Shown here: in pieces, positions 51,560 to 61,972 of the stretch
Layout of the letters: each line of letters starts with the position of its first letter
Position numbering within the stretch: the stretch's first letter is position 1
NCBI GenBank assembly: GCA_963765295.1
Contig: CAVXVO010000005.1
Coordinates: 1,364,001-1,428,000 of the forward strand
Direction: 5' to 3'
From: PALSA-612 sp963765295
GTDB taxonomy: Bacteria > Actinomycetota > Thermoleophilia > Gaiellales > Gaiellaceae
DNA: 64,000 nucleotides
Notes under the pieces: model-generated
Seen by the model: only the letters and a program-made list of their open reading frames with translations
What the model was told of the DNA's origin: nothing
Database searches by the model: none
Position numbers and translations under genes: made by a program

Positions 51560-52762
51560 GTGAAGGTTCTCGTCGTCGGGTCGGGCGGGCGCGAACACGC
51601 GCTCGCGTGGAAGCTCTCGCAGAGCCCGACGCTCGACGAGCTGCACGCCGCGCCGGGCAATCCGGGCATCGTGGCGCTCGGAAGCTGCCACCCGGTCCGG
51701 GCCGACGACGCGGAGGGCTTGATCGAGCTCTCGACGGCGCTCGACATCGACCTGGTCGTGATCGGCCCCGAAGCACCGCTCGTGGCCGGGGTCGCCGACG
51801 AACTCCGGCATGCGGGCGTGTCCGTCTTCGGCCCGAGCGCCGCGGCGGCCCGCATCGAAGGGTCGAAGGCCTTCGCGAAGGAGGTCATGGACGCCGCCGG
51901 GGTCCCGACGGCGTCGATACTCGATACGCCGCAGGCGCCCTGCGTTCTGAAGGCCGACGGCCTGGCAGCCGGCAAGGGCGTATTCGTCTGCCGAACAGAC
52001 GAAGAGCTGCGGGCCGCGCTGCCACAGGCGGAGGCGCTCGGCGACCGGCTCGTCGTCGAGGAACTCCTCGACGGCGAGGAGCTGTCCGTGTTCGCGCTGT
52101 GCGACGGGAGCAGAGCGCTGCCGCTCGGAGCAGCGCGCGACTACAAGCGGATCGGAGACGGTGACGCCGGCCCGAACACAGGCGGAATGGGCGCCTACTC
52201 GCCGGTGGACGGATTCGGGGTCGACGCCGTGGCGAAGCTGGTCGAGGAGATCCACGTACCCGTGCTGGCGGAACTGGCGGCGCGCGGAACGCCCTTCGCC
52301 GGAGCGCTGTACGCCGGCCTGATGATCACCGACGACGGACCACGGGTCATCGAGTTCAACTGCCGCTTCGGCGACCCCGAGACGCAGTGCATCCTCCCGT
52401 GCCTCGACACCGATCTCCTGCCCTTGCTCGCCGGCGTTGCAGCCGGGTCGCTCGGCGGGAGCGCAGCTGCCGGTTTCTCCGGAGCCGCCGTGACGGTCGT
52501 CGTCGCCGGAGGCCGCTACCCCGAGGAGAATGACTCCGGCTCGCCGATCGAGGGGCTCGAGGCCGCGCAGGACACGGGTGCCCTCGTGTTCCACGCGGGC
52601 ACCGCGCGCCACGAGGGAGCCCTCGTGACCAACGGCGGACGGATCCTCGCCGTCACCGGCAAGGGTTCGTCACTCGGCGCTGCCGGCGACCAGGCCTACG
52701 CGGGGGTCGAGCGGATCTCCTTCCCCGGCGCGCGGTATCGTCGCGACATCGCCCGTGTCTAG
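51560..52762 (+). CDS. purD: Phosphoribosylamine-glycine ligase
   Basis: 400 residues from GTG 51560 (VKVLVVGSGGREHALAWKL). ATP-grasp motifs CVLKADGLAAGKGVF, GGMGAYSP and RVIEFNCRFGDPETQ. Usual about 400-430 residues. First gene of the purD-E-B-C-S-Q run. Confidence 0.96.
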   Translation: MKVLVVGSGGREHALAWKLSQSPTLDELHAAPGNPGIVALGSCHPVRADDAEGLIELSTALDIDLVVIGPEAPLVAGVADELRHAGVSVFGPSAAAARIEGSKAFAKEVMDAAGVPTASILDTPQAPCVLKADGLAAGKGVFVCRTDEELRAALPQAEALGDRLVVEELLDGEELSVFALCDGSRALPLGAARDYKRIGDGDAGPNTGGMGAYSPVDGFGVDAVAKLVEEIHVPVLAELAARGTPFAGALYAGLMITDDGPRVIEFNCRFGDPETQCILPCLDTDLLPLLAGVAAGSLGGSAAAGFSGAAVTVVVAGGRYPEENDSGSPIEGLEAAQDTGALVFHAGTARHEGALVTNGGRILAVTGKGSSLGAAGDQAYAGVERISFPGARYRRDIARV

Positions 52763-53165
52763 CGAACCTCTCGTCGGCATCCTGATCGGCTCGGAGTCTG
52801 ACCGCGAGCGGATGCAGCCCGCAATCGACGAGCTGGCCGCCCGCGGGATCGCCTGCGAGCTCGAGGTGCGCTCGGCGCACCGCCAGCCGGATGCCGTCGC
52901 CGAGTACGCACGCTCCGCGCGGGGCCGAGGGTTGCGAGTGCTGATCGCGGGGGCGGGCCTCGCGGCTGCGCTACCCGGAGTCGTCGCCGCCCACACGGAC
53001 CTGCCGGTGATCGGCGTGCCGCTCCGCTCCTCCATGAGCCTGCTCGACGGACTCGACGCACTGCTCTCGATCGTGCAGATGCCGCCCGGCGTCCCGGTCG
53101 CGTGCGTCGGCGTCGACAACGCGAAGAACGCCGCCGTCCTCGCCGCCCGGATTCTGGGCGCATGA
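52755..53165 (+). CDS. purE: 5-(carboxyamino)imidazole ribonucleotide mutase
   Basis: 136 residues from GTG 52755, overlapping purD by 8 bp. GSESDRERM, EVRSAHRQPD and GVPLRSS are family motifs; slightly shorter than the usual 160, with the C-terminal ILGA end. Confidence 0.93.
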   Translation: MSSEPLVGILIGSESDRERMQPAIDELAARGIACELEVRSAHRQPDAVAEYARSARGRGLRVLIAGAGLAAALPGVVAAHTDLPVIGVPLRSSMSLLDGLDALLSIVQMPPGVPVACVGVDNAKNAAVLAARILGA

Positions 53166-53305
53166 CACCGTACTGGTCCCATCCCTAACCCCCGCCCACC
53201 CGGGGAGCGTTCCGCCATGGTGGCAGGCGAACGCGCACGTGAACGTGCCGATTGCGTGCCGATTCTGTGCGGGGGACGACCAGGGCGGCATCTAGACTTG
53301 ACCCA

Positions 53306-54618
53306 GTGATCACGCGCTACTCCCGACCCGAGATGGCCAGGGTCTGGTCCGAGGAGCGCAAGCTGGAGCTGTGGCTCGAGGTCGAGCTTGCCGCGCTCGA
53401 TGCGTGGGCCGAGCTCGGCGTCGTGTCGACTGAGGCTGCGCGGCGAATCCGCGCCGAGGCGGCGCCGCCGACCCCCGCGCGCGTGGCCGAGATCGAGCGG
53501 CAGACGAACCATGACCTGGCCGCCTTCGTCGACGCCGTCGGCGAGGGCCTCGACGCAGAGGGCCGACGCTGGCTCCATTACGGCCTCACCTCGTCGGACG
53601 TGATCGACACGGCCCTGTCTCTGCAGATCCGCGAGGGCGGCGCGCTGCTGCTCGCCGGCATCGATGCGGGCGTTCGCGACCGTCGTCCGCCGTGCCGAGG
53701 AGCACCGCGCGACACTTCAGATCGGCCGTACGCACGGCGTGCACGCGGAGCCGACCACCTTCGGGCTCAAGCTCGCAGTCTGGGCGTTCGAGCTCGACCG
53801 AGGGCGCCGCCGCGTCGCGCGCGCGCTCGAGGAGTTGCGTGTCGGCAAGCTCTCGGGCGCCGTCGGCACCTACGCGGCAACCGATCCCGAGCTGGAACGC
53901 ATCGCGTGCGAGCGGCTCGGGCTCGAGCCGGCGCCGGTCTCGACGCAGATCCTCCAGCGCGACCGGCATGCCGAGTTGCTCTCGGCGCTCGCCGTCCTCG
54001 CCTCGTCGCTCGACTCCTTCGCCCTCGAGATCCGCCACCTCGCCCGCACCGAGGTGCGCGAGGTCGAGGAGCCGTTCGGACGGGGCCAGAAAGGCTCGTC
54101 GGCGATGCCGCACAAGCGGAACCCGGTCACGGCGGAGCGGATCTGCGGGCTGGCGCGCGTCGTGCGCGCTGCGGCGCTCGTCGGCTTCGAGAACGTCGCC
54201 CTCTGGCATGAGCGCGACATCTCACACTCCTCGGCCGAGCGCGTCGTCGTCCCGGACGCGTTCCTCGCGGTCGACTACATGCTCGAACGCTTCACGTGGC
54301 TCGTCGACGGCCTGGTCGTCCGCCCCGAGCGGATGCGGCGCAACCTCGACTCGAGCCAGGGCCTCTACTTCAGCCAGCGCGTCCTGCTCGCGCTCGTCGA
54401 CGCCGGCCTGCCGCGGGACGACGCGTACGTCCGCGTCCAGCAGAACGCCATGCGAGCCTGGGAGGAGGAGCGGCCGTTCCGGGACGTCGTCGCCGAAGAT
54501 CCCGAGCTAGCGGGTCGGCTCGACCTCGATGCCGTCTTCGACCCCGGGGCATACACGCGTCACGTCGACACCGTCTTCGACCGCCTGCACGCACTCGTCG
54601 CCGAAAGAGAGGGGATCC

Positions 54619-54626
<8 letters not shown>
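53306..54626 (+). CDS. purB: Adenylosuccinate lyase, frameshifted
   Basis: From GTG 53306 (MITRYSRPEMARVWSEE). The frame shifts near 53660-53670, between GGALLLAGI and RAFATVVRRAEEHRATLQ, and then continues to 54626. Motifs: HYGLTSSDVIDTALSLQ, IGRTHGVHAEPTTFGLK and the signature GSSAMPHKRNPVTAE. Essential for AMP and purine synthesis, so an intact gene is expected and the shift probably an error. Overlaps purC by 8 bp. Confidence 0.88.
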
Positions 54627-55478
<852 letters not shown>

Positions 55479-55482
<4 letters not shown>

Positions 55483-55718
55483 GAGCGACGGTCGCCGTCA
55501 GACCCAAGCCCGGCATCCTCGACCCGCAGGGCGAAGCCGTGCGCGGATCGCTGCGACACCTCGGTTTCGAGGTCGCCGAGACGCGGGTCGGACGCCTCGT
55601 CGAGATCGAGCTCGACGCGACGGACGCGGACGCCGCTCGCGCCGAGGTCGAGCGGATGTGCGAGCAACTGCTCGCGAACCCGCTGATCGAGACGTTCGAG
55701 ATCGAGATCACGCCCTGA
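55479..55718 (+). CDS. purS: FGAM synthase subunit PurS
   Basis: 79 residues, RATVAVRPKPGILDPQGEAV and LIETFEIEI, the small subunit of the split FGAM synthase. TGATG overlap with purQ. Confidence 0.93.
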
Positions 55719-56419
55719 TGGCACGCGCTCCGCGCCCGGCGATCGCCGTCGTCACGTTTCCCGGCTCGAACGACGACCGGGACGCGGCGCACGCGCTGAG
55801 CCTGCTCGGAGCCGAGCCGCGGCTCGTCTGGCACGCGGACGAGGAGCTGCCGCCCGTCGACGGCGTCGTCCTCCCCGGGGGCTTCTCCTACGGCGACTAC
55901 CTCCGCTGCGGCGCGATCGCGCGGTTCGCGCCGGTGATGGAGGCGGTGAGCCGATTCGCCGACGACGGCGGTCCGGTGCTCGGGATCTGCAACGGCTTCC
56001 AGATCCTCTGCGAAGCGGGACTCCTGCCGGGCGCGCTCCGCCCGAACGCCTCGCTCTCGTTCGTCTGCCGCGACGTGCCGCTCCGCGTCGAGAACGCCGA
56101 CACGCCGATGACGTCCCGGTGCGAGCCGGGGCAGCGGCTCGTGATCCCCGTCAAGCACGGCGAGGGGTGCTGGACCTATCCTGACCTCGCGAAGCTCGAA
56201 GCATCGGGCCAGATCGTCCTCCGCTACGAGACGGAGGCGAACCCGAACGGCTCCCTCGCCGACGTTGCCGGCGTCACGAACTGCGCCGGCAACGTGATGG
56301 GCTTGATGCCTCACCCCGAGCACGCCGTCGACCCGCTCCTCGGCTCGACGGACGGCTGCCTCATCCTGGGCTCGCTCGTCGACGCAGCCCGCGCCCGCCT
56401 GGCCGCCGCCGCGGCGTAG
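55718..56419 (+). CDS. purQ: FGAM synthase glutaminase subunit PurQ
   Basis: 233 residues from ATG 55718. Class I glutaminase: GGFSYGDYLRCGA, LGICNGFQIL with catalytic Cys, and GLMPHPEHA. purL does not follow; the next genes are on the other strand. Confidence 0.96.
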   Translation: MARAPRPAIAVVTFPGSNDDRDAAHALSLLGAEPRLVWHADEELPPVDGVVLPGGFSYGDYLRCGAIARFAPVMEAVSRFADDGGPVLGICNGFQILCEAGLLPGALRPNASLSFVCRDVPLRVENADTPMTSRCEPGQRLVIPVKHGEGCWTYPDLAKLEASGQIVLRYETEANPNGSLADVAGVTNCAGNVMGLMPHPEHAVDPLLGSTDGCLILGSLVDAARARLAAAAA

Positions 56420-56693
56420 CGCCGTTCAGCCTGAACGCCTGGGCGAGCTCCGGATGCTCGGCCAGCTCGTCGAGGAGCCTTGCGAGGTCTTCGACCTGCA
56501 TCGTCACGGGGCCTCGTCGCACCCAGCCGTGTGCGGTCGTCGCATACGCGAGCCGGACGAGCCGTTCGCCCGTCTCGGTCTCGAGCAGCTGCACGTGCGT
56601 CGTGAACGAGCGCGGCCCCGGCGCCCGCTGCGCCACGACCACCTCGTCGAGCAGCTCGGCTTTGCCCCACGGCGTTGCCTTCTTCGTCGCCAT
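56361..56693 (-). CDS. Conserved-looking hypothetical protein
   Basis: 110 residues from ATG 56693. Soluble: PWGKAELLDEVVVAQRAPGPRS, FTTHVQLLETETGERLVRLAY, TTAHGWVRRGPVTMQVEDLARLLDEL. The C-terminal Arg/Gly tail overlaps the purQ stop in the opposite direction by 59 bp. Not recognised. Confidence 0.55.
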   Translation of the reverse strand: MATKKATPWGKAELLDEVVVAQRAPGPRSFTTHVQLLETETGERLVRLAYATTAHGWVRRGPVTMQVEDLARLLDELAEHPELAQAFRLNGATPRRRPGGRGLRRRASPG

Positions 56694-56769
56694 GCCGCGA
56701 CGGTAGCGGGCAAACCGTGACCTGTCCGTGCCGGATCTGTGACGAAAGCTCCGCGCCCGGCGCCGCGGC

Positions 56770-57189
56770 TCAGTGCCCGCGAATCCGCGTCACGCGGATC
56801 CGGATCGGCACCGAGTACATCGCCGCGAACTCCTCGGGCGCCCACCGGTTGTACTCGAGCCGGGGTGTGTACTTCTCGACGTAGACCGGCAGCTCGTGGG
56901 CCGGCGGGTCGTCGGAGATGGCCGCCTCGCCCAGAGCCACGACGATGTCGCCGCCCTTGCCGTTGCCGTCCAGGTGCAGGCTGACGCGTGGGTTACGCGC
57001 GATCGCGCGCAGCTTCGGGGTGTCGGGCTTGCTGTAGATCAGGATGCTGTCGGCCCCGTCCCAGAGGAACCACACCGGCACGGGCTGCGGCGTGCCCTTC
57101 GCGTCCACCGTCGTCAGCCAGGCCAGCCACTCGTCTCGCAGCCGCCGCTCCGCGCGTTGCCCGAACTCGGTGCTCGTGTCGATCAGCGC
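56770..57189 (-). CDS. PPOX-class F420/FMN-dependent protein
   Basis: 139 residues from GTG 57189 (M-ALIDTSTEFG); longer in-frame starts overlap the divergent gene. DEWLAWLTTVDAKGTPQPVPV, ILIYSKPDTPKLRAIARNPRVSLHLDGNG and VALGEAAI are the split-barrel flavin/deazaflavin fold of the pyridoxamine-oxidase-like family (Rv3369-type). Cofactor unresolved. Confidence 0.87.
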   Translation of the reverse strand, partial: ALIDTSTEFGQRAERRLRDEWLAWLTTVDAKGTPQPVPVWFLWDGADSILIYSKPDTPKLRAIARNPRVSLHLDGNGKGGDIVVALGEAAISDDPPAHELPVYVEKYTPRLEYNRWAPEEFAAMYSVPIRIRVTRIRGH

Positions 57190-57247
57190 CACTTCGATCC
57201 CGACCCTATCGGTAGAGGTACGCGACGTGTAACGATTGGGGGGAGCC

Positions 57248-58120
57248 ATGCGCCACCATCTGACGCTAGCGATCCTGCTGACGTTCGTCTCGGCCGTCGC
57301 CATCAACTGGGCGTGGATCCGGGAGCACGACGCGGCGTCGGCGCTGCCTCCGCTCTCGGTGCGCCGCCCGCGCGAGTCGCTCAGGATGCTGCTCACGAAC
57401 CGCCACTGGGTGGGCGGCTTCTCCGCGGAGGTGGGCGGCTTCCTCTGCTACGTCGGCGCGCTGACCCTGGCACCGCTCGCGCTCGTGCAGTCGCTGTCGG
57501 CCGGCGGGATCGGGATCCTCGCCTTCCTCAGCTCGCGCGTGGCAGGCGTCAAGCTGGCGCGGCGCGAGCTGCTCGGCGTCGTCGTGGCGATCACGGGGCT
57601 CGCCTTCCTCGGCATCTCCCTCGCCGGTGCGACCGGGCAGGGCGACGAGGGCGTGTGGGGCGGCATCATCGTCTGGGTCGGCGCCTCGGCGGCCCTGGCC
57701 GCGGTCGCAGTGCGCTACGGGCCACGGCTGCTCGGCAGCGCGGCCGCGCACGGCGTGGCCGCCGGGATCCTGCTCGCGGCCGGCGACGTGGTCACGAAGG
57801 CGGTCGTCACGGGCGGCGCCAGGTTCCTGTTCATCCCGGCGATGATCCTCGCTTACCTGTTCGGCACGATCGTGCTCCAGCTCGGCTTCCAGAAGGGGGC
57901 GGCGCTGACGACGGCCGGCGTGGCGACGCTGTTCACCAACGCCCTCCCGATCATCGCGGGAACGACGCTCTACGACGAGCCGTTCCCGAACGGGGAGCTC
58001 GGCGTCCTGCGCGGAATCGCGTTCGCGCTGCTGATCGCCGGCGGCGCGCTCCTCTCCCGGCCCAAGCCGGACACGGACGCGGGCGTCACCGAGTCCGAGC
58101 TCGAGCTCGCGGGCGCCTGA
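57248..58120 (+). CDS. EamA/NIPA-like multi-helix transporter
   Basis: 290 residues from ATG 57248. About nine helices; SAVAINWAWIREHD, LVQSLSAGGIGILAF and FTNALPIIAGTTLYDE parallel the gene at 38156-39001, which is a paralogue. DMT superfamily; magnesium or small-molecule substrate undetermined. Confidence 0.85.
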   Translation: MRHHLTLAILLTFVSAVAINWAWIREHDAASALPPLSVRRPRESLRMLLTNRHWVGGFSAEVGGFLCYVGALTLAPLALVQSLSAGGIGILAFLSSRVAGVKLARRELLGVVVAITGLAFLGISLAGATGQGDEGVWGGIIVWVGASAALAAVAVRYGPRLLGSAAAHGVAAGILLAAGDVVTKAVVTGGARFLFIPAMILAYLFGTIVLQLGFQKGAALTTAGVATLFTNALPIIAGTTLYDEPFPNGELGVLRGIAFALLIAGGALLSRPKPDTDAGVTESELELAGA

Positions 58121-58158
58121 CGCGCGCCCGTCCGCGCCGGGTCCGTACCATCGTCCGT

Positions 58159-58764
58159 GTGAGCGCTTCGCGAGTGGGCTTCGTCGCGGGCGGGCTGTCG
58201 GCGATCGTCCTCTGCGGACTCGTCGCTCGCAGCGCGGGCGCGGGCCCCCCGCTCGTCCCGACGCCGATCGGCGTCACGCCCGAATACCGCCTGCCGGCGC
58301 GTGGCCCGGCCGTGCGCGCCGCTCTCCCCGTCGGCGGCCTCACGTGCTCGCCGGCGAGACCGCCGCGCTTCCGCGTCCACCTGGAGCTGTTCGCGCGCGG
58401 GCTCGTGCTGCTCGTTCCGGCCGGGATCGGTGTCGCGCCGCCGGTCGAGCGTGACGGCGCCTATGTCCTCGGCGGACGCTGCCTCTACCCGCTGCACACG
58501 CTCGAGCCGACCGGCGTCGTCGAGGTCGCGTCGCCACGGCCGCTCCGCCTCGGCGACCTCTTCCGCCTCTGGGGACAGCCGCTCGCGCTCCGGCGCCTGG
58601 CGGGGTTCCGGAGCGTCCGGCCGCTGCTCGCGTTCGTGAACGGCAGGCGCCGGCACGGAGATCCGCGCGCAATCCCGTTGCGGGAGCACGACGAGATCGT
58701 GCTCGAGATCGGCGGCTATGTTCCCCCGCACACGTCGTACCTCTTCCCGAAAGGACGCTCGTGA
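58159..58764 (+). CDS. Secreted or anchored protein of copper-type cluster
   Basis: 201 residues from GTG 58159. A signal/anchor (VGFVAGGLSAIVLCGLVA), then FRVHLELFARGLVLLVPAGIG, RCLYPLHTLEPTGVVEVASP, LGDLFRLWGQPL and LLAFVNGRRRHGDPRAIPLREHDEIVLEIG. This is a recognisable conserved domain of exported proteins in related bacteria, role not established. Overlaps the next gene by 4 bp. Confidence 0.7.
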   Translation: MSASRVGFVAGGLSAIVLCGLVARSAGAGPPLVPTPIGVTPEYRLPARGPAVRAALPVGGLTCSPARPPRFRVHLELFARGLVLLVPAGIGVAPPVERDGAYVLGGRCLYPLHTLEPTGVVEVASPRPLRLGDLFRLWGQPLALRRLAGFRSVRPLLAFVNGRRRHGDPRAIPLREHDEIVLEIGGYVPPHTSYLFPKGRS

Positions 58765-59648
58765 CCCGCAAGGTGCTCTCCGCCCTGCCCCTGCTCTGCG
58801 TCGCCGCCGTGATCGCAGGCTGCGGATCGTCGTCCTCGGGCAACCAGACGCCGACGATCCAGAAGGCGCTCCAGTTCCAGATCGCCGACCTGAAGCCGGC
58901 CGGGCCGATCACGCCCGGCAAGCCGACGAAGATCTCGTTCAAGATCCTGCAGCCGTCGGGGAACAAGCTCGTGACGATGACGAAGTTCCGGACGGGCAGC
59001 GGCCCGCACACCGGCGTCCACATGATCGTCGTGCGCAAGGACCTGAGCGTGATCATCCACCGCCATCCGCCGGTCGGTCCCGACGGCACCCTGACCCAGA
59101 CGGTCACGTTCCCGAAGCCCGGGCCGTACCGGATGGTGCTCGACGTCTATCCGGCGGAGTCGAGTGGCACGGCGGGGATCGCGCAGACGAACTTCCAACT
59201 GTTCGACAACTTCGACGTGAAGGGCGCCTACAGGGCGACGCCGCTGCCGAAGCCGTCGTCCACGGCGACGGTCGACGGCTACCACTTCAGGATCGTGAAG
59301 ATCGTCCCCGCCCCGCTCAAGGAGATCCAGTCGGCGCTCGTCTACATGACGGTGACGGACCCGAAAGGCAAGCCGGTGACGTTCGTGCCCTGGTACGGGG
59401 CGCTGGCGCACGCGATCTTCTTCCACCAGGGGCGGTTCGAGTACTTCCACACCCACGTCTGCAGCCCCGGAGCGGGTGGCTGCACGAGCATCCTCGGTGG
59501 GAGCAAGATCACGGGCAGCTCGGCGACGCCGGGTCATCTGACCGTCGGCGTCCTGCTGCCCGACTCGGGCACATGGCGGCTGTTCCTGCAGCTCCAGCAG
59601 CACGGCAAGACCATCACGGCGCCGTTCGTGCTGCCGGTCCGCGCATGA
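58761..59648 (+). CDS. Lipoprotein with His/Met-rich motif
   Basis: 295 residues. Lipobox AVIAGCGSS, then SGPHTGVHMIVVRKDLSVIIHRHPP, a His/Met-bearing motif suggestive of copper ligands, plus FFHQGRFEYFHTHVC. Two repeated beta domains. Exported. Overlaps the next gene by 4 bp. Copper role inferred from motif and from neighbours YcnI and CopC-CopD. Confidence 0.72.
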   Translation: MTRKVLSALPLLCVAAVIAGCGSSSSGNQTPTIQKALQFQIADLKPAGPITPGKPTKISFKILQPSGNKLVTMTKFRTGSGPHTGVHMIVVRKDLSVIIHRHPPVGPDGTLTQTVTFPKPGPYRMVLDVYPAESSGTAGIAQTNFQLFDNFDVKGAYRATPLPKPSSTATVDGYHFRIVKIVPAPLKEIQSALVYMTVTDPKGKPVTFVPWYGALAHAIFFHQGRFEYFHTHVCSPGAGGCTSILGGSKITGSSATPGHLTVGVLLPDSGTWRLFLQLQQHGKTITAPFVLPVRA

Positions 59649-60292
59649 CGGAGACGACCGCACTGGCTATGCTCTCCCGCATGCGACCGGCGCGCACGCT
59701 CGTCGGCGGGCTCCGGTATCTCCTGCCGATTGCCCTCTGCGCGCTCGGCGGCCATCTGGCGCTCTACCGCACGCTGCTGCCCTCGACCGACGGGCACGCC
59801 TACTTCGCCTGGTACGAGCCGCTCGTCGCCGGGCTCTCGGTGGCAGCTCTCGTCGCCTTCGCGTTGATGTTGCTCGCGGCCCTGCTCGGCCGCGACTCGC
59901 TGCGCCGCGCCGTCGTCCGCGTGCTGCTGCCTGCGACCGAGCGGCCCCTGCCGGGGACCGTCCGCGGCGTCCGGCTCGCGCTCGCGAGCATCGCCTTCCT
60001 CGTCGTCCAGGAGACGATCGAGCGGACACTCGCCGAAGGCCACGCCGCCGCGGCCGCGTTCGGGCCCTCGCAGCTCCTGCTCGTGCTCGCTGTCGTCGCT
60101 GTGCTTGCGACGCTCGTCGCGTTCGTCGAGCGCTCGTGCTCGCGGCTGATCGCGCTCGTCGCCCGCCCGCGCACGCGCGTCGTCCTCCGGTTCGCCGTGC
60201 TGTCCTTCCCGGTCGCGCGGCCGCTCCACGCTCGACGGCGGCATCCGCTCGCCGGGCTTCGCGGGCTCCGCGCACCGCCCCTCGCCGTCTGA
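59645..60292 (+). CDS. Multi-helix membrane protein
   Basis: 215 residues from ATG 59645. Four hydrophobic helices near residues 22-40, 60-85, 110-130 and 140-160. The basic end (RPLHARRRHPLAGLRG) differs in character and could reflect another frameshift near 60200. No family recognised. Confidence 0.6.
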   Translation: MTETTALAMLSRMRPARTLVGGLRYLLPIALCALGGHLALYRTLLPSTDGHAYFAWYEPLVAGLSVAALVAFALMLLAALLGRDSLRRAVVRVLLPATERPLPGTVRGVRLALASIAFLVVQETIERTLAEGHAAAAAFGPSQLLLVLAVVAVLATLVAFVERSCSRLIALVARPRTRVVLRFAVLSFPVARPLHARRRHPLAGLRGLRAPPLAV

Positions 60293-60340
60293 CCGCGCGC
60301 GCCCCCCGGGGCGCGTCGTCATCGGACGGATGGAGGAACC

Positions 60341-61373
60341 TTGCAGCTCCCACGTGCAGGACGACTCGCTCGCCTGCTCATACCGACCGTTCTCGCGGCG
60401 CTCGTGGTGCCGGGTGTGGCCCAGGCACACCACACTGCCGTTCCGGTCGTCGCGCTCGACTACGCGAACAGGATCCTGCCCGGCGGCAGCCGGGTCGGGC
60501 GGCGTGCACGCGACGCTCGAGGATGCCGGTCGCAAGCTGCGGCTGACCGTCGAGACGGATCGGCAGGCCGTCGTCCTCGGCTACGTGGGAGAGCCGTTCC
60601 TCCGTTTCGGGCCGACGGGCGTGGCGGCGAATGCCCGCTCGGAGACGGCACAGGGCCTCCGGCTCGTCCCGAGGGGACACGTCAGCTCTCGCTCCGGGAA
60701 CGCCGAGTGGACACCGGTCACGCGCGCACACTCGCTCGCCTGGGCGGACGCCCGGGTCTGGGCACCGTCGTCGGCGCTGCACGGACGGGCGAACGTGGCG
60801 TGGTCGGTTCCCGTCGTCGTGGACAGTCGCCGGGCGGCCGTCGCGGGCGAGCTCACCCGGGTGTCGAGGCCGCCGCTCTGGCCGTGGCTCCTGCTCGGCG
60901 CGCTGCCGCTCGTCGCGGCCGTCGTCGCCGCGCGACGGCGCCGGTGGCTCTGGGCGGGCGCGTGCGGCCTGGCGGCGCTCGCCGGGCTCGGGACGCTGGC
61001 CGATCTCGGCGGCTTCGCGGCCGGCGGCCTGTCCGTCTCGGCCGACCGCTGGCTGCTGCTGGCGGTCGAGGTGGCGTTGACCGTCGCAGCGATCGTGTTG
61101 CTGACACGGCCGCGGGCACGGCTCATCGCCGTCGCCGCGATCGCCGCCTTCGCCGTCCTCCAGGCGCTGTCGGAGGTCGCGGTCTTCCGCCACGGGGTCG
61201 TCGTCTCGGCCCTGCCGGCGTCGGCCGTTCGCGCGGCGGCGGCGCTCGCACTCGGTGCGGGCCTGGGCGCCGCCGGCCTCGTGTTCCTCGTCCCGGATCC
61301 CGGCACGCGCAGCCGCGCGAAAAGCCGGCCGGGGCTTTCCAACGTACGCACTTCTCGAAAGGAGCAGACATGA
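60341..61373 (+). CDS. Exported multi-helix membrane protein, frameshifted
   Basis: TTG 60341 (GGAGG upstream) opens a signal-like start RLLIPTVLAALVVPGVAQAHHT; the frame shifts near 60490-60505 and continues HATLEDAGRKLRLTVETDRQ to 61373. An extracytoplasmic domain is followed by about five helices from the PLWPWLLLGALPL segment. About 343 residues. Overlaps the YcnI gene by 4 bp. Unassigned; may be a copper-cluster component. Confidence 0.6.
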
Positions 61374-61972
61374 AGGCAACGGGAAAGCGACTCGTAGCGT
61401 TGGGACTCGTCGTCACCGCGGCCCTGATCGTGACGGCCTCCGCGTCCGCCCACGCGATCATGAGCCCAGCAGTAGTGAAAGCCGACAACACGCTTCAGCA
61501 GTTCACGCTCTCGGTGCCGACCGAGGAAGCGAACGCGATCACGACGAAGATCGAACTGACTGTCCCGTCCGCGTTCGCGATCGACTCGTTCGAGGCGCCG
61601 CCCGCACCCTGGAGGATGGTCACCAAGTCGACGGGATCCGGTGACAGCACCGTCTTCCAGACGGTGACCTGGACGGGCGGAAGGACGCCGACAGGCTTCG
61701 ACTCGGTCTTCCGCTTCAACGGCAGCATCGCCAAGTCGGGGACGGTCATGTTCCAGGTCCGTCAGACCTACTCGAACGGCAAGGTCGTCGACTGGAACCA
61801 GTCGTCGGAGGCCTCGGACACCCCGGCGCCGAGGGTCGAAGCCGTCTCGTCGTTCGGCGGCGGCGGGACCTCGACGATCGAGATCGTCGCGCTCGTGCTC
61901 GCGATCGCGGCCCTCGTGATCGCCGTCATCGGACTGCTCGGCGGCGGAAAGGGCAAGCGGGAGCTCGCATGA
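61370..61972 (+). CDS. YcnI-like DUF1775 protein
   Basis: 200 residues from ATG 61370. Signal peptide, then HAIMSPAVVKADNTLQQFTLSVPTE with the N-terminal His of mature YcnI, FEAPPAPWRMV and ending in a C-terminal helix (IEIVALVLAIAALVIAVIGLL). Copper-chaperone-like periplasmic protein. Overlaps the CopC-CopD gene by 4 bp. Confidence 0.85.
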   Translation: MKATGKRLVALGLVVTAALIVTASASAHAIMSPAVVKADNTLQQFTLSVPTEEANAITTKIELTVPSAFAIDSFEAPPAPWRMVTKSTGSGDSTVFQTVTWTGGRTPTGFDSVFRFNGSIAKSGTVMFQVRQTYSNGKVVDWNQSSEASDTPAPRVEAVSSFGGGGTSTIEIVALVLAIAALVIAVIGLLGGGKGKRELA